NCBI GenBank assembly: GCA_030432235.1
Contig: JAUIHT010000005.1
Coordinates: 310,001-374,000, forward strand
Source: Verrucomicrobiia bacterium
GTDB taxonomy: Bacteria; Verrucomicrobiota; Verrucomicrobiia; Opitutales; Cerasicoccaceae
Reading direction: 5' to 3'
Length of the DNA: 64,000 bases
A program made the translations under genes and the position numbers. A model generated the notes under the pieces. It did not search any database and was not told the origin of the DNA. It saw nothing but the letters and a program-made list of their open reading frames with translations. Of this stretch, positions 1 through 8,201 are shown piece by piece (position 1 is the first letter of the stretch; every line of letters begins with the position of its first letter).

Positions 1-1899
1 CGTGACGTTGCCCAAGGGGCGGTCCTCGGCGATGTCGCGCAGGAGGCGGCGCATGATCTTGCCGGAGCGGGTCTTGGGCAGGTCGTTGGAGAAGACAATC
101 TTCTCGGGGCGGGCGAATTTGCCGATCTTTTTGTCGACCATGGCGGTGAGTTCCTTGCGCCATGTATCTTCGTCGCCTTCGGCCCCGGTGCGGGTGATAA
201 CGAAGGCCACCAGCCCCTGCCCCTTGATTTCGTGCGGGACGCCAATGACGGCGCTCTCGGCCACGGAAGGGTGCTCGACAAAGACGCTTTCCAACTCGGC
301 CGTGCCGATGCGGTGCCCGGAAACGTTGACGACATCGTCGACGCGGCCGGTGATCCAGAAGTAATCATGCTCGTCCTTGATGGCGCCGTCACCGGGGAAG
401 TAGTACTTGCCGCCCCACTTGCACCAGTAGGTGCTCTTGTAGCGCTCAGGGTCGCCGTAAATGCCGCGCAGCATGGAGGGCCAGGGCTTGCGGATGGCGA
501 GGATACCGCGCTCGCACTCGTTGCCTTCCTCATCAAGCACAGCCGCGTCGATGCCGGGGAACGGCACGGTGGCGGAGCCGGGTTTGGTCGCGATGGCGCC
601 GGGAATCGGCGTGAGCATGTGGCCGCCGGTTTCGGTCTGCCACCAGGTGTCTACGATGGGGCACTTTTCCGAGCCGATAAGCTTGTGGTACCACATCCAC
701 GCCTCGGGGTTGATGGGTTCCCCCACGGTGCCAAGCAGGCGCAGGCTAGAAAGGTCGTGCTTGGTCACGTGCTGATCGCCCCACTTCATGAAGGCACGAA
801 TGGCGGTGGGCGCGGTGTAGAAAATGGTGACCTTGTACTTTTCAACGATTTCCCAGAAGCGGTCCTCGCCCGGCCAGTTGGGTGCGCCTTCGTACATGAC
901 CTGCGTAACGCCATTCTGCATGGGGCCGTAAACGATGTAGCTGTGCCCGGTAATCCAGCCGACGTCCGCCGTGCACCAGTAGACATCGCTCTCGGGCTTG
1001 AGGTCAAAAGTCAGCTTGCTGGTCAGATAGGTGTAGACCATGTAGCCACCGGTGGTGTGCATGATGCCCTTGGGCTTGCCGGTGGAGCCACTGGTGTAGA
1101 GCAGGAAAAGCATGTCCTCGGCATCCATCGGCTCGGCCTCGCAAACGCTGTCCACGCCCTCGGCAGCCTCGTGATACCAGAAGTCACGGCCTTCCTTCCA
1201 GTCGTGGGCGAAAGGCTCCTTCTCTGGATGGCGCTGGACAACGAGCACCTTTTCGATGCAGGGGCAGTCGGCAACGCCCTCGTCGACGATGTTTTTCAGC
1301 AAAAGTTCCTTGCCGCGACGGTAGGTGCCATCGGCGGTGATGACCGCCTTCGAGGAAGCGTCCAGCACGCGGTCCTTGATGGATTCGGCGGAGAAACCGG
1401 CGAAGATGACGCTGTGCACGGCCCCGATGCGGGCGCAGGCCAGGGTGGCGATGGCCAGCTCGGGAATCATGGGCAGGTAAATCGCAATCGAGTCGCCTTT
1501 GTCCAAGCCGAGTTTCTTCAAGGTGTTGGCGAAGCGGCATACCTCGTCGTGTACGTCCTGATAAGTCAGCACCTTGGAATCGCCCGGCTCGCCCTCCCAG
1601 TAAATCGCAACGCGGTCGCCGTTACCCGCCTGAATGTGGCGGTCGATGCAATTGAGGGTGATGTTGGTCTGACCACCGGTGAACCATTTGTAGAACGGCG
1701 CTTCGGACTCATCGAGGACCTTGTCCCACGGCTTGAGCCAAGTCAGCTCGCTGGCGATTTCGCCCCAGAACTTTTCCGGGTCGGCCAAACTGCGCGCATG
1801 CAGCTCCTTGTAGGCCTCGAGGCTGGGCACGTGGGCCTTGGACGCGAAGTCCGCGGTCGGTTCAAAGAGACGATTTTCTGCAACGGGGGTGTCAGACAT
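1..1899 (-). CDS. acs: acetyl-CoA synthetase (AMP-forming), C-terminus cut by window edge
   Basis: This gene makes acetyl-CoA from acetate, ATP and CoA through an acetyl-AMP intermediate. 633 codons are present and the last visible residues are PLGNVT, so only about 15-20 C-terminal residues lie outside the window. The ANL-family motifs are in order: the P-loop-like [10 protein letters not shown] near residue 265, WWQTETGG near 417, and the C-terminal [11 protein letters not shown] with the acetylatable catalytic lysine near 606-614. The start is the ATG at 1899 ([12 protein letters not shown]). There is no Shine-Dalgarno sequence; a heptameric repeat leader lies directly upstream. The gene follows an mscS gene on the same strand, 111 nt away. 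Confidence 0.97.
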   Translation of the reverse strand, partial: MSDTPVAENRLFEPTADFASKAHVPSLEAYKELHARSLADPEKFWGEIASELTWLKPWDKVLDESEAPFYKWFTGGQTNITLNCIDRHIQAGNGDRVAIYWEGEPGDSKVLTYQDVHDEVCRFANTLKKLGLDKGDSIAIYLPMIPELAIATLACARIGAVHSVIFAGFSAESIKDRVLDASSKAVITADGTYRRGKELLLKNIVDEGVADCPCIEKVLVVQRHPEKEPFAHDWKEGRDFWYHEAAEGVDSVCEAEPMDAEDMLFLLYTSGSTGKPKGIMHTTGGYMVYTYLTSKLTFDLKPESDVYWCTADVGWITGHSYIVYGPMQNGVTQVMYEGAPNWPGEDRFWEIVEKYKVTIFYTAPTAIRAFMKWGDQHVTKHDLSSLRLLGTVGEPINPEAWMWYHKLIGSEKCPIVDTWWQTETGGHMLTPIPGAIATKPGSATVPFPGIDAAVLDEEGNECERGILAIRKPWPSMLRGIYGDPERYKSTYWCKWGGKYYFPGDGAIKDEHDYFWITGRVDDVVNVSGHRIGTAELESVFVEHPSVAESAVIGVPHEIKGQGLVAFVITRTGAEGDEDTWRKELTAMVDKKIGKFARPEKIVFSNDLPKTRSGKIMRRLLRDIAEDRPLGNVT

Positions 1900-1945
1900 A
1901 GGGCAGAGCTAAAAGCGGAAAGCAAAAAGCATAAAGCAAAAAAGG
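1900..1945 (-). repeat. heptameric repeat leader upstream of acs
   Basis: On the plus strand, AGC occurs at 1907, 1914, 1921, 1928 and 1935, exactly 7 nt apart, each followed by A-rich filler. Read along the acs message this is five tandem copies of GCTTTNN ending just before the ATG. Related AAGC/GGAAAAGC words follow the mscS stop codon (about 1985-2011), so the two sides are roughly complementary. The same heptad occurs upstream of the gene at 6607. The function is unknown. Confidence 0.75.
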
Positions 1946-2010
1946 GATACTTATTATCCGCATTTCACTATGCGAAATCTCCACTTTGGGCTATCAGCTT
2001 TTCCGCGCTT

Positions 2011-2850
2011 CTACTTTTCGGCGTTTATCAAATGCACGTCCCGCTGCGGGAACGGTATGCCGATGCCCGCGGCCTTGAGCGCCTTGTGCACAGCCATATT
2101 GATACGGTAACGGGTAGCGTGCAGCTTTGCCGTCTCCACCATAACGCGGTAGCCGATGTTAATCGATGAATCCGCAAAGGCGTCGATGCCGACCTCCAGC
2201 GGGCGGCCTTCGGCCACGCCCTCGACATCCTTGATAGCCTCAATAATGGCCGCGATGGCCTTTTCCGGGTCCGAGGCGTACTCAATGCCGACGACGCCCT
2301 CGTACTTGATAAACTCGTAGGAGTTAGTCATGACCTCGCCGAGCACCTTGCGGTTCGGAATGGTGATGCGCTCCTCGTCCTCGTTAACCAGCTCGGTGAA
2401 GCCCAGCTTTATCTCGTCCACCACTCCGGTGCAGGACTGCACCGTCAGGGTATCGCCGATTTTAAAGGGTCGTGTGACGATGAGTACGATGCCGGAACCG
2501 TAGTTGGATATCGGCCCCTGCACCGCCAGACTCAAACCGAAGGCAGAAGCACCCAATAGAGCGATGAAGGGCGTGACCTCGATGCCTGCCTTTTCCAGGG
2601 CCACCATAGCCGCAAAGGCGATGATGATGATCTTGGTCGTTCCGACAAAGAAACGCGACAACGTGGAATCCAAGCCACGCTTTTCACATAACTTCAGTAC
2701 CAGCGTACTCAGCTTATTCGCGATGATATAGCCGATGTAGAACAGGATGGCCGCAATCACGATGGAGAGGCCCTTCTCCGTTACAAAGGTGATGAGCTCG
2801 GTCTTCAGCTCGTTGAGCTGCTGAATTTCCTCTTCTAGTGGCTCAGCCAT
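2011..2850 (-). CDS. mscS: small-conductance mechanosensitive channel, MscS family
   Basis: This is an inner-membrane channel that opens under membrane tension to release solutes on hypo-osmotic shock. At 279 residues it is close to the classical E. coli MscS length. It has TM helices near residues 25-50 and 65-90. The pore helix follows as GASAFGLSLAVQGPISNYGS (about 99-118), and then the beta-domain signature RPFKIGD with an IPNRKVLGEV loop. The C-terminal alpha/beta cage is complete. The start ATG at 2850 gives MAEPLEEEIQQL. A second, larger MscS lies at 33721. Confidence 0.95.
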   Translation of the reverse strand: MAEPLEEEIQQLNELKTELITFVTEKGLSIVIAAILFYIGYIIANKLSTLVLKLCEKRGLDSTLSRFFVGTTKIIIIAFAAMVALEKAGIEVTPFIALLGASAFGLSLAVQGPISNYGSGIVLIVTRPFKIGDTLTVQSCTGVVDEIKLGFTELVNEDEERITIPNRKVLGEVMTNSYEFIKYEGVVGIEYASDPEKAIAAIIEAIKDVEGVAEGRPLEVGIDAFADSSINIGYRVMVETAKLHATRYRINMAVHKALKAAGIGIPFPQRDVHLINAEK

Positions 2851-2971
2851 AAGTCAGTGCAGTGTTGCACCAACCAGAAAGCGAAAAACGAGCCAGGCGC
2901 GAGTCAAAAAAATCACCTTAGCACAACGACCCGAGATTTGTCCGCACTCAGGCTCCTGAACGCGACAGGAC

Positions 2972-4360
2972 TTATGGCGCTTCCACCGGAACCGCTCCCC
3001 GCCCCTGCCAAGCGATGTCGTAATCTGTTCGGGCAAGCGGGTCCTCGTAGCCGCCATCGTCGATCTGGTTCGGTCCAAAGCTGTAGAGCTGAAACCCGTC
3101 ATCTACTTTCCGATACACCAGCGGCTCGCCTGTGAAGGGATCAATGGGAACTGCATCAAGGCACTCAGGGATGAGAGCGTCGAGACTTTCCGGGTATGCG
3201 CCGTTGTCGTTGTGATACTGGAGGAGCGAGAGTGCCGTGCGAGTGATGCTCGTCTTCACATCGACTGCCACGAGGTTGTCATAGATGGAACTGTAAGAAG
3301 GCAGGATGATGGCAGTAACTATATAGTAGCCTGTTCGAGCCTGCAGAAAAACGGCATTTTCCATTTCCTTCAGTTTCGCATAATCATTCTCATCGCTCTT
3401 CAAGTAGTAACTACGAATCTCTGCCACCGCGTTATAATAGTGGGCCTTTTCGCGTTGAATGAAGGCTTTGCCCAACGGAGACTGCAACACTCTGCCTAGA
3501 TTTTCGGATTCGGCGAGATCGGCGAGACCTGCAGGTTCCTCCTCCATTACATCCAGGATAGCTTCGCCGAAGCCCAGTCGCTCCGCATCCATGGTACAAA
3601 TGAAATCCGCTTGATAATTCGGCAGGACAACAGAATCAAGAAGCCCTTCGATTTCCGCATTGGTGAGTGTATTCAAGACTGTGGATTGTTCGATGGACCT
3701 CAGTCCATCTTTAGCGACGGCGGCCGATGACAGTTCGATAACCAGAATGGGCATCTTATGCAGTAGACCGGCCAAGTGAAATTGTTTCCTGATGTAAGTT
3801 TGAGCCAGCGCGGGGTCGTCCGCCTCATAGGCCAGCATGGCGCGAACCGCATCGAAGTCCGACGCCATCATAATGCTTCCGATACTCGGTATTAACAAAC
3901 CGATCCGCTCCATGGGTTTCTTGTCACGAAGCTCAATATAATAGGTGTCGGTAGCCGTGGCCGCATCGAGGATCGTCAAGTACTCAGCCAGGACCGGTTC
4001 CGTAAAAAGTGCCTTCAGTTCCTCGATCTGCTCCTCGCTGTAGTCTATCCAAGGACGGTCATCATCATCCGTCAGCTCATCCATGCGATCCAAAGGTTTA
4101 CTTAACGCCTCTTCATGTTCATCCGAGTAAACAGCCGCCTTATCGAAAAGTACCACGGCATTGCGGTCATCCGACACTGGCTCCGGCAGGATTTCCTCCA
4201 AGGTCATGGGGGCACCTTGTGCAACGAGGCGTTGTTTGGCTTCCTCAGTTTTCTTTGCGTAGCTTTGCGTGAAATACGACAGTACCGCCCATGCAATTAC
4301 CACCAGCACGACGCCCAAGACGAGACATCCGATCAGTATTTTTATGAGAAGGCGTGGCAT
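2972..4360 (-). CDS. membrane-anchored protein of unknown function with pseudopilin-like tail
   Basis: I do not recognise a named family. The chosen ATG at 4360 (MPRLLIKILIG) starts a single N-terminal membrane anchor of about 22 hydrophobic residues, followed by a mostly helical exported region. The C-terminus carries QYHNDNGAYPESLDALIP and then IDPFTGEPLVYRK and a FGPNQIDDGG ending, a layout common in secreted proteins of PVC bacteria and resembling the C-terminus of GspG-type pseudopilins. A GTG at 4396 would extend it by 12 residues but would place charged residues before the anchor. It stands alone, between mscS and a divergent TPR gene. The product is probably envelope-associated. Confidence 0.8.
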   Translation of the reverse strand: MPRLLIKILIGCLVLGVVLVVIAWAVLSYFTQSYAKKTEEAKQRLVAQGAPMTLEEILPEPVSDDRNAVVLFDKAAVYSDEHEEALSKPLDRMDELTDDDDRPWIDYSEEQIEELKALFTEPVLAEYLTILDAATATDTYYIELRDKKPMERIGLLIPSIGSIMMASDFDAVRAMLAYEADDPALAQTYIRKQFHLAGLLHKMPILVIELSSAAVAKDGLRSIEQSTVLNTLTNAEIEGLLDSVVLPNYQADFICTMDAERLGFGEAILDVMEEEPAGLADLAESENLGRVLQSPLGKAFIQREKAHYYNAVAEIRSYYLKSDENDYAKLKEMENAVFLQARTGYYIVTAIILPSYSSIYDNLVAVDVKTSITRTALSLLQYHNDNGAYPESLDALIPECLDAVPIDPFTGEPLVYRKVDDGFQLYSFGPNQIDDGGYEDPLARTDYDIAWQGRGAVPVEAP

Positions 4361-4466
4361 GATGAAAAATCGTATTCTTTGGCAGGGCGCTGACACTCGT
4401 CAAGCCACGGTACAGGCCCCACCTTTTCCGTTGAGAAACAACACAAATCTGACCTAGCATCTCTGC

Positions 4467-5780
4467 ATGCCCATCTTTACGACCGAGCGCGGACTGGAGG
4501 TCACCGCTGAATCCGAGAAGGCCGCCGGGGCCGTGCAGGATTTCGAAACCAACCTGCTCGGGCTCACTAAGGGCCTCGACGACGCCCCGGCCAACGCGGA
4601 GAAGTTCCCTGAAACCCTCATGACGCAGGCCTGCGCCGCGACGTACTTCATCTACGCCCAGGACGAGGCCAACCTCACCACCGCCGAGGGCTTTTTGCAG
4701 AAAGCAGAATCCCTGTCCAAGGGCGCAACCCCGCGCGAGCAAAGCTACGTGAGCGCACTGCGGCTCTTCCATGGCAAACATTTCCAGGAGGCCCTCGCCA
4801 CGCTGGAGCTTCACACCGGCCAGTGGCCACGTGACCTGCTCGCGGCCAAGGTCAGCGAATTTTTGTACTACACGCTCGGGCAGCACCATTGCGGGCTGCG
4901 CTTCCGCGACCACATGGAGCGGCTGGAGAAGAGCAACTCCGAGAGCGCCGGATACTGGTCGATGTGTTCCTTTGCCACCGAGTTGTGCGGGGACTACCAC
5001 ACCGCGCAGGACGAAGCCGAGCGCAGCCTGTCCCTGGACGAAAACCAGCCCTGGGCTCAGCACACCCTCGCGCACATCACCTCGCGGCGCGGCAAGGGCC
5101 TGCATGGCATCGCCTACATGGAGGAGGCCCTCCCCCTCTGGCGGCAGGCCAACCGCGGCATCCACAGCCACAACGCCTGGCACCTCGCCCTCATGTACCT
5201 CGACCAGATGAAGCTGGAGAAAATCCACGCTCTGCTCAAAAGCGACCTCTGGGGAATCATGCCGGACGCCGTCTTCGAGCAGCTCGACACCATCGCCCTG
5301 CTCTGGCGGCTCGACCTCGCCGGAGAACCCGCCCCGGACAACCTCTGGGCCGAGGTCGCGGCCAAGGCCGAGGCCCACGCCGGACAATGCTTCATCCCCT
5401 TCATCGACGGCCATCTCGTCTACGCCTTGGCCCGCGCGGGGAATACCGATGCCGCTATGGCTGCCGTGCAAAAGGCCCGCCTGCGCGCGGAGGCGGACGA
5501 CGTCGAGGCCCGCGACGTCTGGGCGCCCGTCGGGGCTGACTTCGTCGCTGCCTGTGCGGACTTCGGCGCGGGCAAATTTCGCGAGGCCGTTACTCAACTC
5601 ATGCCCGTGGCCGGACTCATCCCGATGGTCGGCGGCAGTGACGCCCAAGACGACCTTTTCCGGTTGGCTCTCATCCACGGGCTGAACCAGCTGGGCGACT
5701 CCGCCGATGCACATACCCTCTGGGACCGCTTCTACGGTGACAAATGGCGCACTGCCTTCGACGACCGCGTACTTGCGTAG
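4467..5780 (+). CDS. TTC38-like tetratricopeptide protein
   Basis: This 437-residue soluble alpha-helical repeat protein has no signal peptide. Its order of segments matches the TTC38 family: an N-terminal helix pair, YVSALRLFHGKHFQEAL (about 93-109), the His-rich HHCGLRFRDHMERL, SFATELCGDYHTAQDEAERS, then the conserved NQPWAQHTLAHI and HSHNAWHLALMYLD motifs. It probably acts as a cytoplasmic scaffold. No enzymatic activity is established for the family. The ATG at 4467 (MPIFTTERGLEV) was chosen because translation is continuous from there and no earlier start fits. Neighbours give no functional hint. Confidence 0.88.
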   Translation: MPIFTTERGLEVTAESEKAAGAVQDFETNLLGLTKGLDDAPANAEKFPETLMTQACAATYFIYAQDEANLTTAEGFLQKAESLSKGATPREQSYVSALRLFHGKHFQEALATLELHTGQWPRDLLAAKVSEFLYYTLGQHHCGLRFRDHMERLEKSNSESAGYWSMCSFATELCGDYHTAQDEAERSLSLDENQPWAQHTLAHITSRRGKGLHGIAYMEEALPLWRQANRGIHSHNAWHLALMYLDQMKLEKIHALLKSDLWGIMPDAVFEQLDTIALLWRLDLAGEPAPDNLWAEVAAKAEAHAGQCFIPFIDGHLVYALARAGNTDAAMAAVQKARLRAEADDVEARDVWAPVGADFVAACADFGAGKFREAVTQLMPVAGLIPMVGGSDAQDDLFRLALIHGLNQLGDSADAHTLWDRFYGDKWRTAFDDRVLA

Positions 5781-5841
5781 GCATCAAATGTCATTGAGTT
5801 TCAACGGCCGGGCGTTATAAGAGCCGGATACTTGTAAACTT

Positions 5842-6525
5842 ATGATGCGTTTCTCCAAGGCAACCACTCTCCTCTCCGCGCTGGCGATGTCCTGCGCAAC
5901 AGCCTGGGGCATGTTCGAAATTCGCATCGACCTGAGCACTGAGCAGGGCTCGTCCGCCTTTGAGGGAACGTGGAACGTCTTTAATTCCTCATCACTTAAC
6001 GACGAAACACTCGTCGACCTGAGCACGGGGAACGACACCGGCGCCACCATCTCGACCAATTTCGGCAGCAACAACGGCAGCGCCACCGCCTGGCTCGGCG
6101 CACCCGGCTCCTGGCTGGACGGCAACGCGGGCAATGACTTATTCTATACCACCAGCAGCGCAACCGTCACGCTGGACGGCATGGGCACAAGTGACTGGAA
6201 AATCGAAATCGCCAGCGCCTGGAACTCCAGCGCCATCATTTCGCTCATCTCCATCCTCGGTGACAGCGCGGACAGCACCGGCAACGGCGACCCCGTGCCC
6301 GCCACATGGAATGCCGATACCGACGGCGAGGACAACTGGCTCATCTGGAGCAACGTCACCCCTGTGGCCGGCGCTATTACAATCGACGTCTCAAAAGCCG
6401 GGGGCGTCGGCGGCGGCATCAGTGCCCTGCGTCTGACCCAGGTCCCCGAGCCAGGCGCGTGGACGCTGTTGGCCGGAATCTGCGCGCTCGGCCTGGCGGT
6501 TTGGCGCGTACAAAGAAAAAAGTAG
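5842..6525 (+). CDS. PEP-CTERM sorted extracellular protein
   Basis: This is an exported protein of 227 residues. It starts with a signal peptide (MMRFSKATTLLSALAMSCATAWG) and has a Ser/Thr/Asn/Gly-rich, probably beta-sheet body. It ends with a sorting tail: VPEP near residue 201, a hydrophobic helix, and a basic RVQRKK end. In PEP-CTERM systems an exosortase cleaves this tail and the protein goes to the surface or the extracellular matrix. No exosortase gene is in the window. The body resembles no enzyme I know. The gene is monocistronic. Confidence 0.85.
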   Translation: MMRFSKATTLLSALAMSCATAWGMFEIRIDLSTEQGSSAFEGTWNVFNSSSLNDETLVDLSTGNDTGATISTNFGSNNGSATAWLGAPGSWLDGNAGNDLFYTTSSATVTLDGMGTSDWKIEIASAWNSSAIISLISILGDSADSTGNGDPVPATWNADTDGEDNWLIWSNVTPVAGAITIDVSKAGGVGGGISALRLTQVPEPGAWTLLAGICALGLAVWRVQRKK

Positions 6526-6558
6526 CATACCTTGTCCGGGAATTGTGATCAGCGTCCC

Positions 6559-6606
6559 CGGCTTTTTGCTTTCAGCTTTTGACTTTAGGCATTTAGCTAC
6601 CCTCAC
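6559..6606 (+). repeat. heptameric repeat leader upstream of the UDP-sugar decarboxylase gene
   Basis: GCT, GCT, GCT, ACT, GCA and GCT fall at 6561, 6568, 6575, 6582, 6589 and 6596, exactly every 7 nt. The consensus GCTTTNN is the same as in the acs leader. The array ends 8 nt before the ATG at 6607, which has no Shine-Dalgarno sequence. Confidence 0.8.
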
Positions 6607-7653
6607 ATGAAAGTACTGATTCTCGGTGTAAACGGCTTTATCGGCAGCAGCCTCGTCTGGAAAATCCTGCAGGAAAAGGATTGGGAGGTCTACGGCATGG
6701 ACATGGGCACGAACAAGCTCAGCCACGTCATGGGGCAGCCGCGCTTCAAGTTCTTTGAGGGTGACATCACCATCAACAAGGAGTGGATCGAATACCACGT
6801 GAAGAAGTGCGACGTCGTCGTGCCGCTGGTCGCCATCGCCACGCCCGCGCTGTACGTGAAGGACCCCATCCGGGTCTACGAACTGGACTTCGAGGCCAAC
6901 ATGGAAGTCATCAAGAAGGCTGTGCAGTACAAGAAGCGCCTCGTCTTCCCCTCCACCAGCGAAGTCTACGGCCTGGTGCAGGACCCCGAGTTTGACGAGT
7001 ACCAGACCAATATGGTCTACGGCCCCATCCCCAAGCAGCGCTGGATTTACGCCACCATCAAGCAGCTCCTCGACCGCGTTATCTGGGGCTACGGGGAAAC
7101 CGCCGGCCTGGATTTCTCCCTCTTCCGCCCATTCAATTTCGTCGGCCCCAAGCTCGACGATATCAACGACCCCAAGGAGGGCTCCTCGCGCGTGGTCACG
7201 CAGTTCATCCACAACATCATCAAGGGCAAGCCCATCAAGCTCGTCGACGGCGGCAGCCAGAAGCGCTCCTTTACCTTCATCGACGACGGCGTGGACTGCA
7301 TCATGCGCATTATCGAAAACAAAGACGGCTGCGCCTCCGGCCGTATTTTCAATATCGGTAATCCGGCCATGCAATACTCCATCAAGGAGCTGGCCGAGAT
7401 GATCATCGAACTGGTCAAGGAGTACCCTGAATACGCCGAGTACGCAAAGAAGGTAAAGGTCGAGGAGGTCACCAGTGCCGATTACTACGGCGCGGCCTAC
7501 CAGGACGTCGTTCACCGCGTGCCCAAGGTCGAGGAAGCCAAAAAGCACCTCGGCTGGGAACCCACCACGGATTTACGGACGGCGCTCAAATTCACCCTCG
7601 ACTATCACTTGGCCAACCGCGACTACGAGCTCAACTCCATGGGAGTACGGTAG
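6607..7653 (+). CDS. UDP-glucuronate decarboxylase / UDP-4-keto-pentose synthase-type SDR
   Basis: This extended short-chain dehydrogenase (348 residues) is closest in motif pattern to the C-terminal decarboxylase domain of ArnA and its stand-alone relatives, which convert UDP-glucuronate to UDP-4-keto-pentose or UDP-xylose. The NAD-binding GVNGFIG is at residues 8-14 and the STSEVYG site is near 119. YGPIPKQRWIYATIKQLLDR holds the Tyr and Lys, and KRSFTFIDDG carries the arginine expected for ArnA-like decarboxylases. There is no formyltransferase domain. It probably supplies nucleotide sugars for polysaccharide synthesis. Whether it reduces the ketone to UDP-xylose cannot be told from sequence. 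Confidence 0.88.
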   Translation: MKVLILGVNGFIGSSLVWKILQEKDWEVYGMDMGTNKLSHVMGQPRFKFFEGDITINKEWIEYHVKKCDVVVPLVAIATPALYVKDPIRVYELDFEANMEVIKKAVQYKKRLVFPSTSEVYGLVQDPEFDEYQTNMVYGPIPKQRWIYATIKQLLDRVIWGYGETAGLDFSLFRPFNFVGPKLDDINDPKEGSSRVVTQFIHNIIKGKPIKLVDGGSQKRSFTFIDDGVDCIMRIIENKDGCASGRIFNIGNPAMQYSIKELAEMIIELVKEYPEYAEYAKKVKVEEVTSADYYGAAYQDVVHRVPKVEEAKKHLGWEPTTDLRTALKFTLDYHLANRDYELNSMGVR

Positions 7654-7699
7654 GCAGGGCAGCGGCCTTGCACCCGACAGAATGGGGCTCTGTACCGGC
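7654..7699. repeat. stop-abutting palindromic repeat, convergent gap
   Basis: The whole 46-bp gap between two convergent stop codons is filled by a repeat. The stretch at 7655-7675 begins CAGGGCAGCGGCC, one base after the TAG stop, and matches 20 of 21 bases of the reverse complement of 53287-53307. It is followed by a GGGGCT word shared with the other family copies. There is no U-tract. Confidence 0.65.
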
Positions 7700-8065
7700 T
7701 CAGGCCTTCGCTTTCTCGGTTTCTTCCTTGAAGGAGAACTTCTCCGGCGCGGTTTCGCTACCGTGATAGAGGCGGTCGGCTGCGGTCTCAACTTCGATTA
7801 CAACCGTAGGTTGCTCAGTCTTGACGCCCTTGTAGGTAATAAGGCCCAGCCAGGGATTGCGCGAACGGGTAAAGACAAAGCCCTTGCCCTCAAGGTCCAC
7901 GCCGAGCTTGGCGCCGTCTCCACCGCGCTGCAGGTGCACGATCAGATGGCCGTCATCGCCCTGTTCATCCGCGAATCGGCATGCCGCATCAGGCAGATAT
8001 TTTTGCACGATGACCAGCAGCTTGGCGGCCTTTTCCATTCGATGCCTCAGGTTTCGCGGTTTCAT
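7700..8065 (-). CDS. conserved hypothetical cytoplasmic protein
   Basis: This small soluble protein of 121 residues has an N-terminal helix (EKAAKLLVIVQKYLP) and a beta-rich middle (GHLIVHLQRGGDGAKLGVDL). Its charged tail ends EETEKAKA. I do not recognise the family. Two starts are possible: ATG 8065, with AAGGA 12 nt upstream, or ATG 8038, with GAGG about 8 nt upstream, which begins MEKAAKLLV. It is convergent with the UDP-sugar enzyme and stands alone. No signal peptide or membrane segment is visible. Confidence 0.65.
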   Translation of the reverse strand: MKPRNLRHRMEKAAKLLVIVQKYLPDAACRFADEQGDDGHLIVHLQRGGDGAKLGVDLEGKGFVFTRSRNPWLGLITYKGVKTEQPTVVIEVETAADRLYHGSETAPEKFSFKEETEKAKA

Positions 8066-8151
8066 GCCCGAAGAATATCCTTAATTGCCCGCACAAGTGG
8101 CGATAAAAAAAACTTACGGCCATTCATTTCGGCCCTTGGTACGGCAAACGC

Positions 8152-8181
8152 TTGACATCGGGCATCGACCCTAGAGATACA
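8152..8181 (+). promoter_or_regulatory. candidate sigma-70 promoter
   Basis: There is a perfect TTGACA at 8152-8157, an 18-nt spacer and GATACA at 8176-8181. Transcription would start near 8188, only about 14 nt before the TTG start of the coiled-coil gene. That would leave the AAGGA at 8184-8188 mostly untranscribed, so either the start codon or the promoter call may be wrong. Confidence 0.35.
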
Positions 8182-8201
8182 AAAAGGAACTGAAGCTACA
8201 T

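Noticed and set aside
232-2169. 645-codon open frame opposite acs
   Set aside because: It is an antisense shadow of acs in GC-rich DNA. The acs frame carries every family motif, while this frame has none and runs through the mscS gap.
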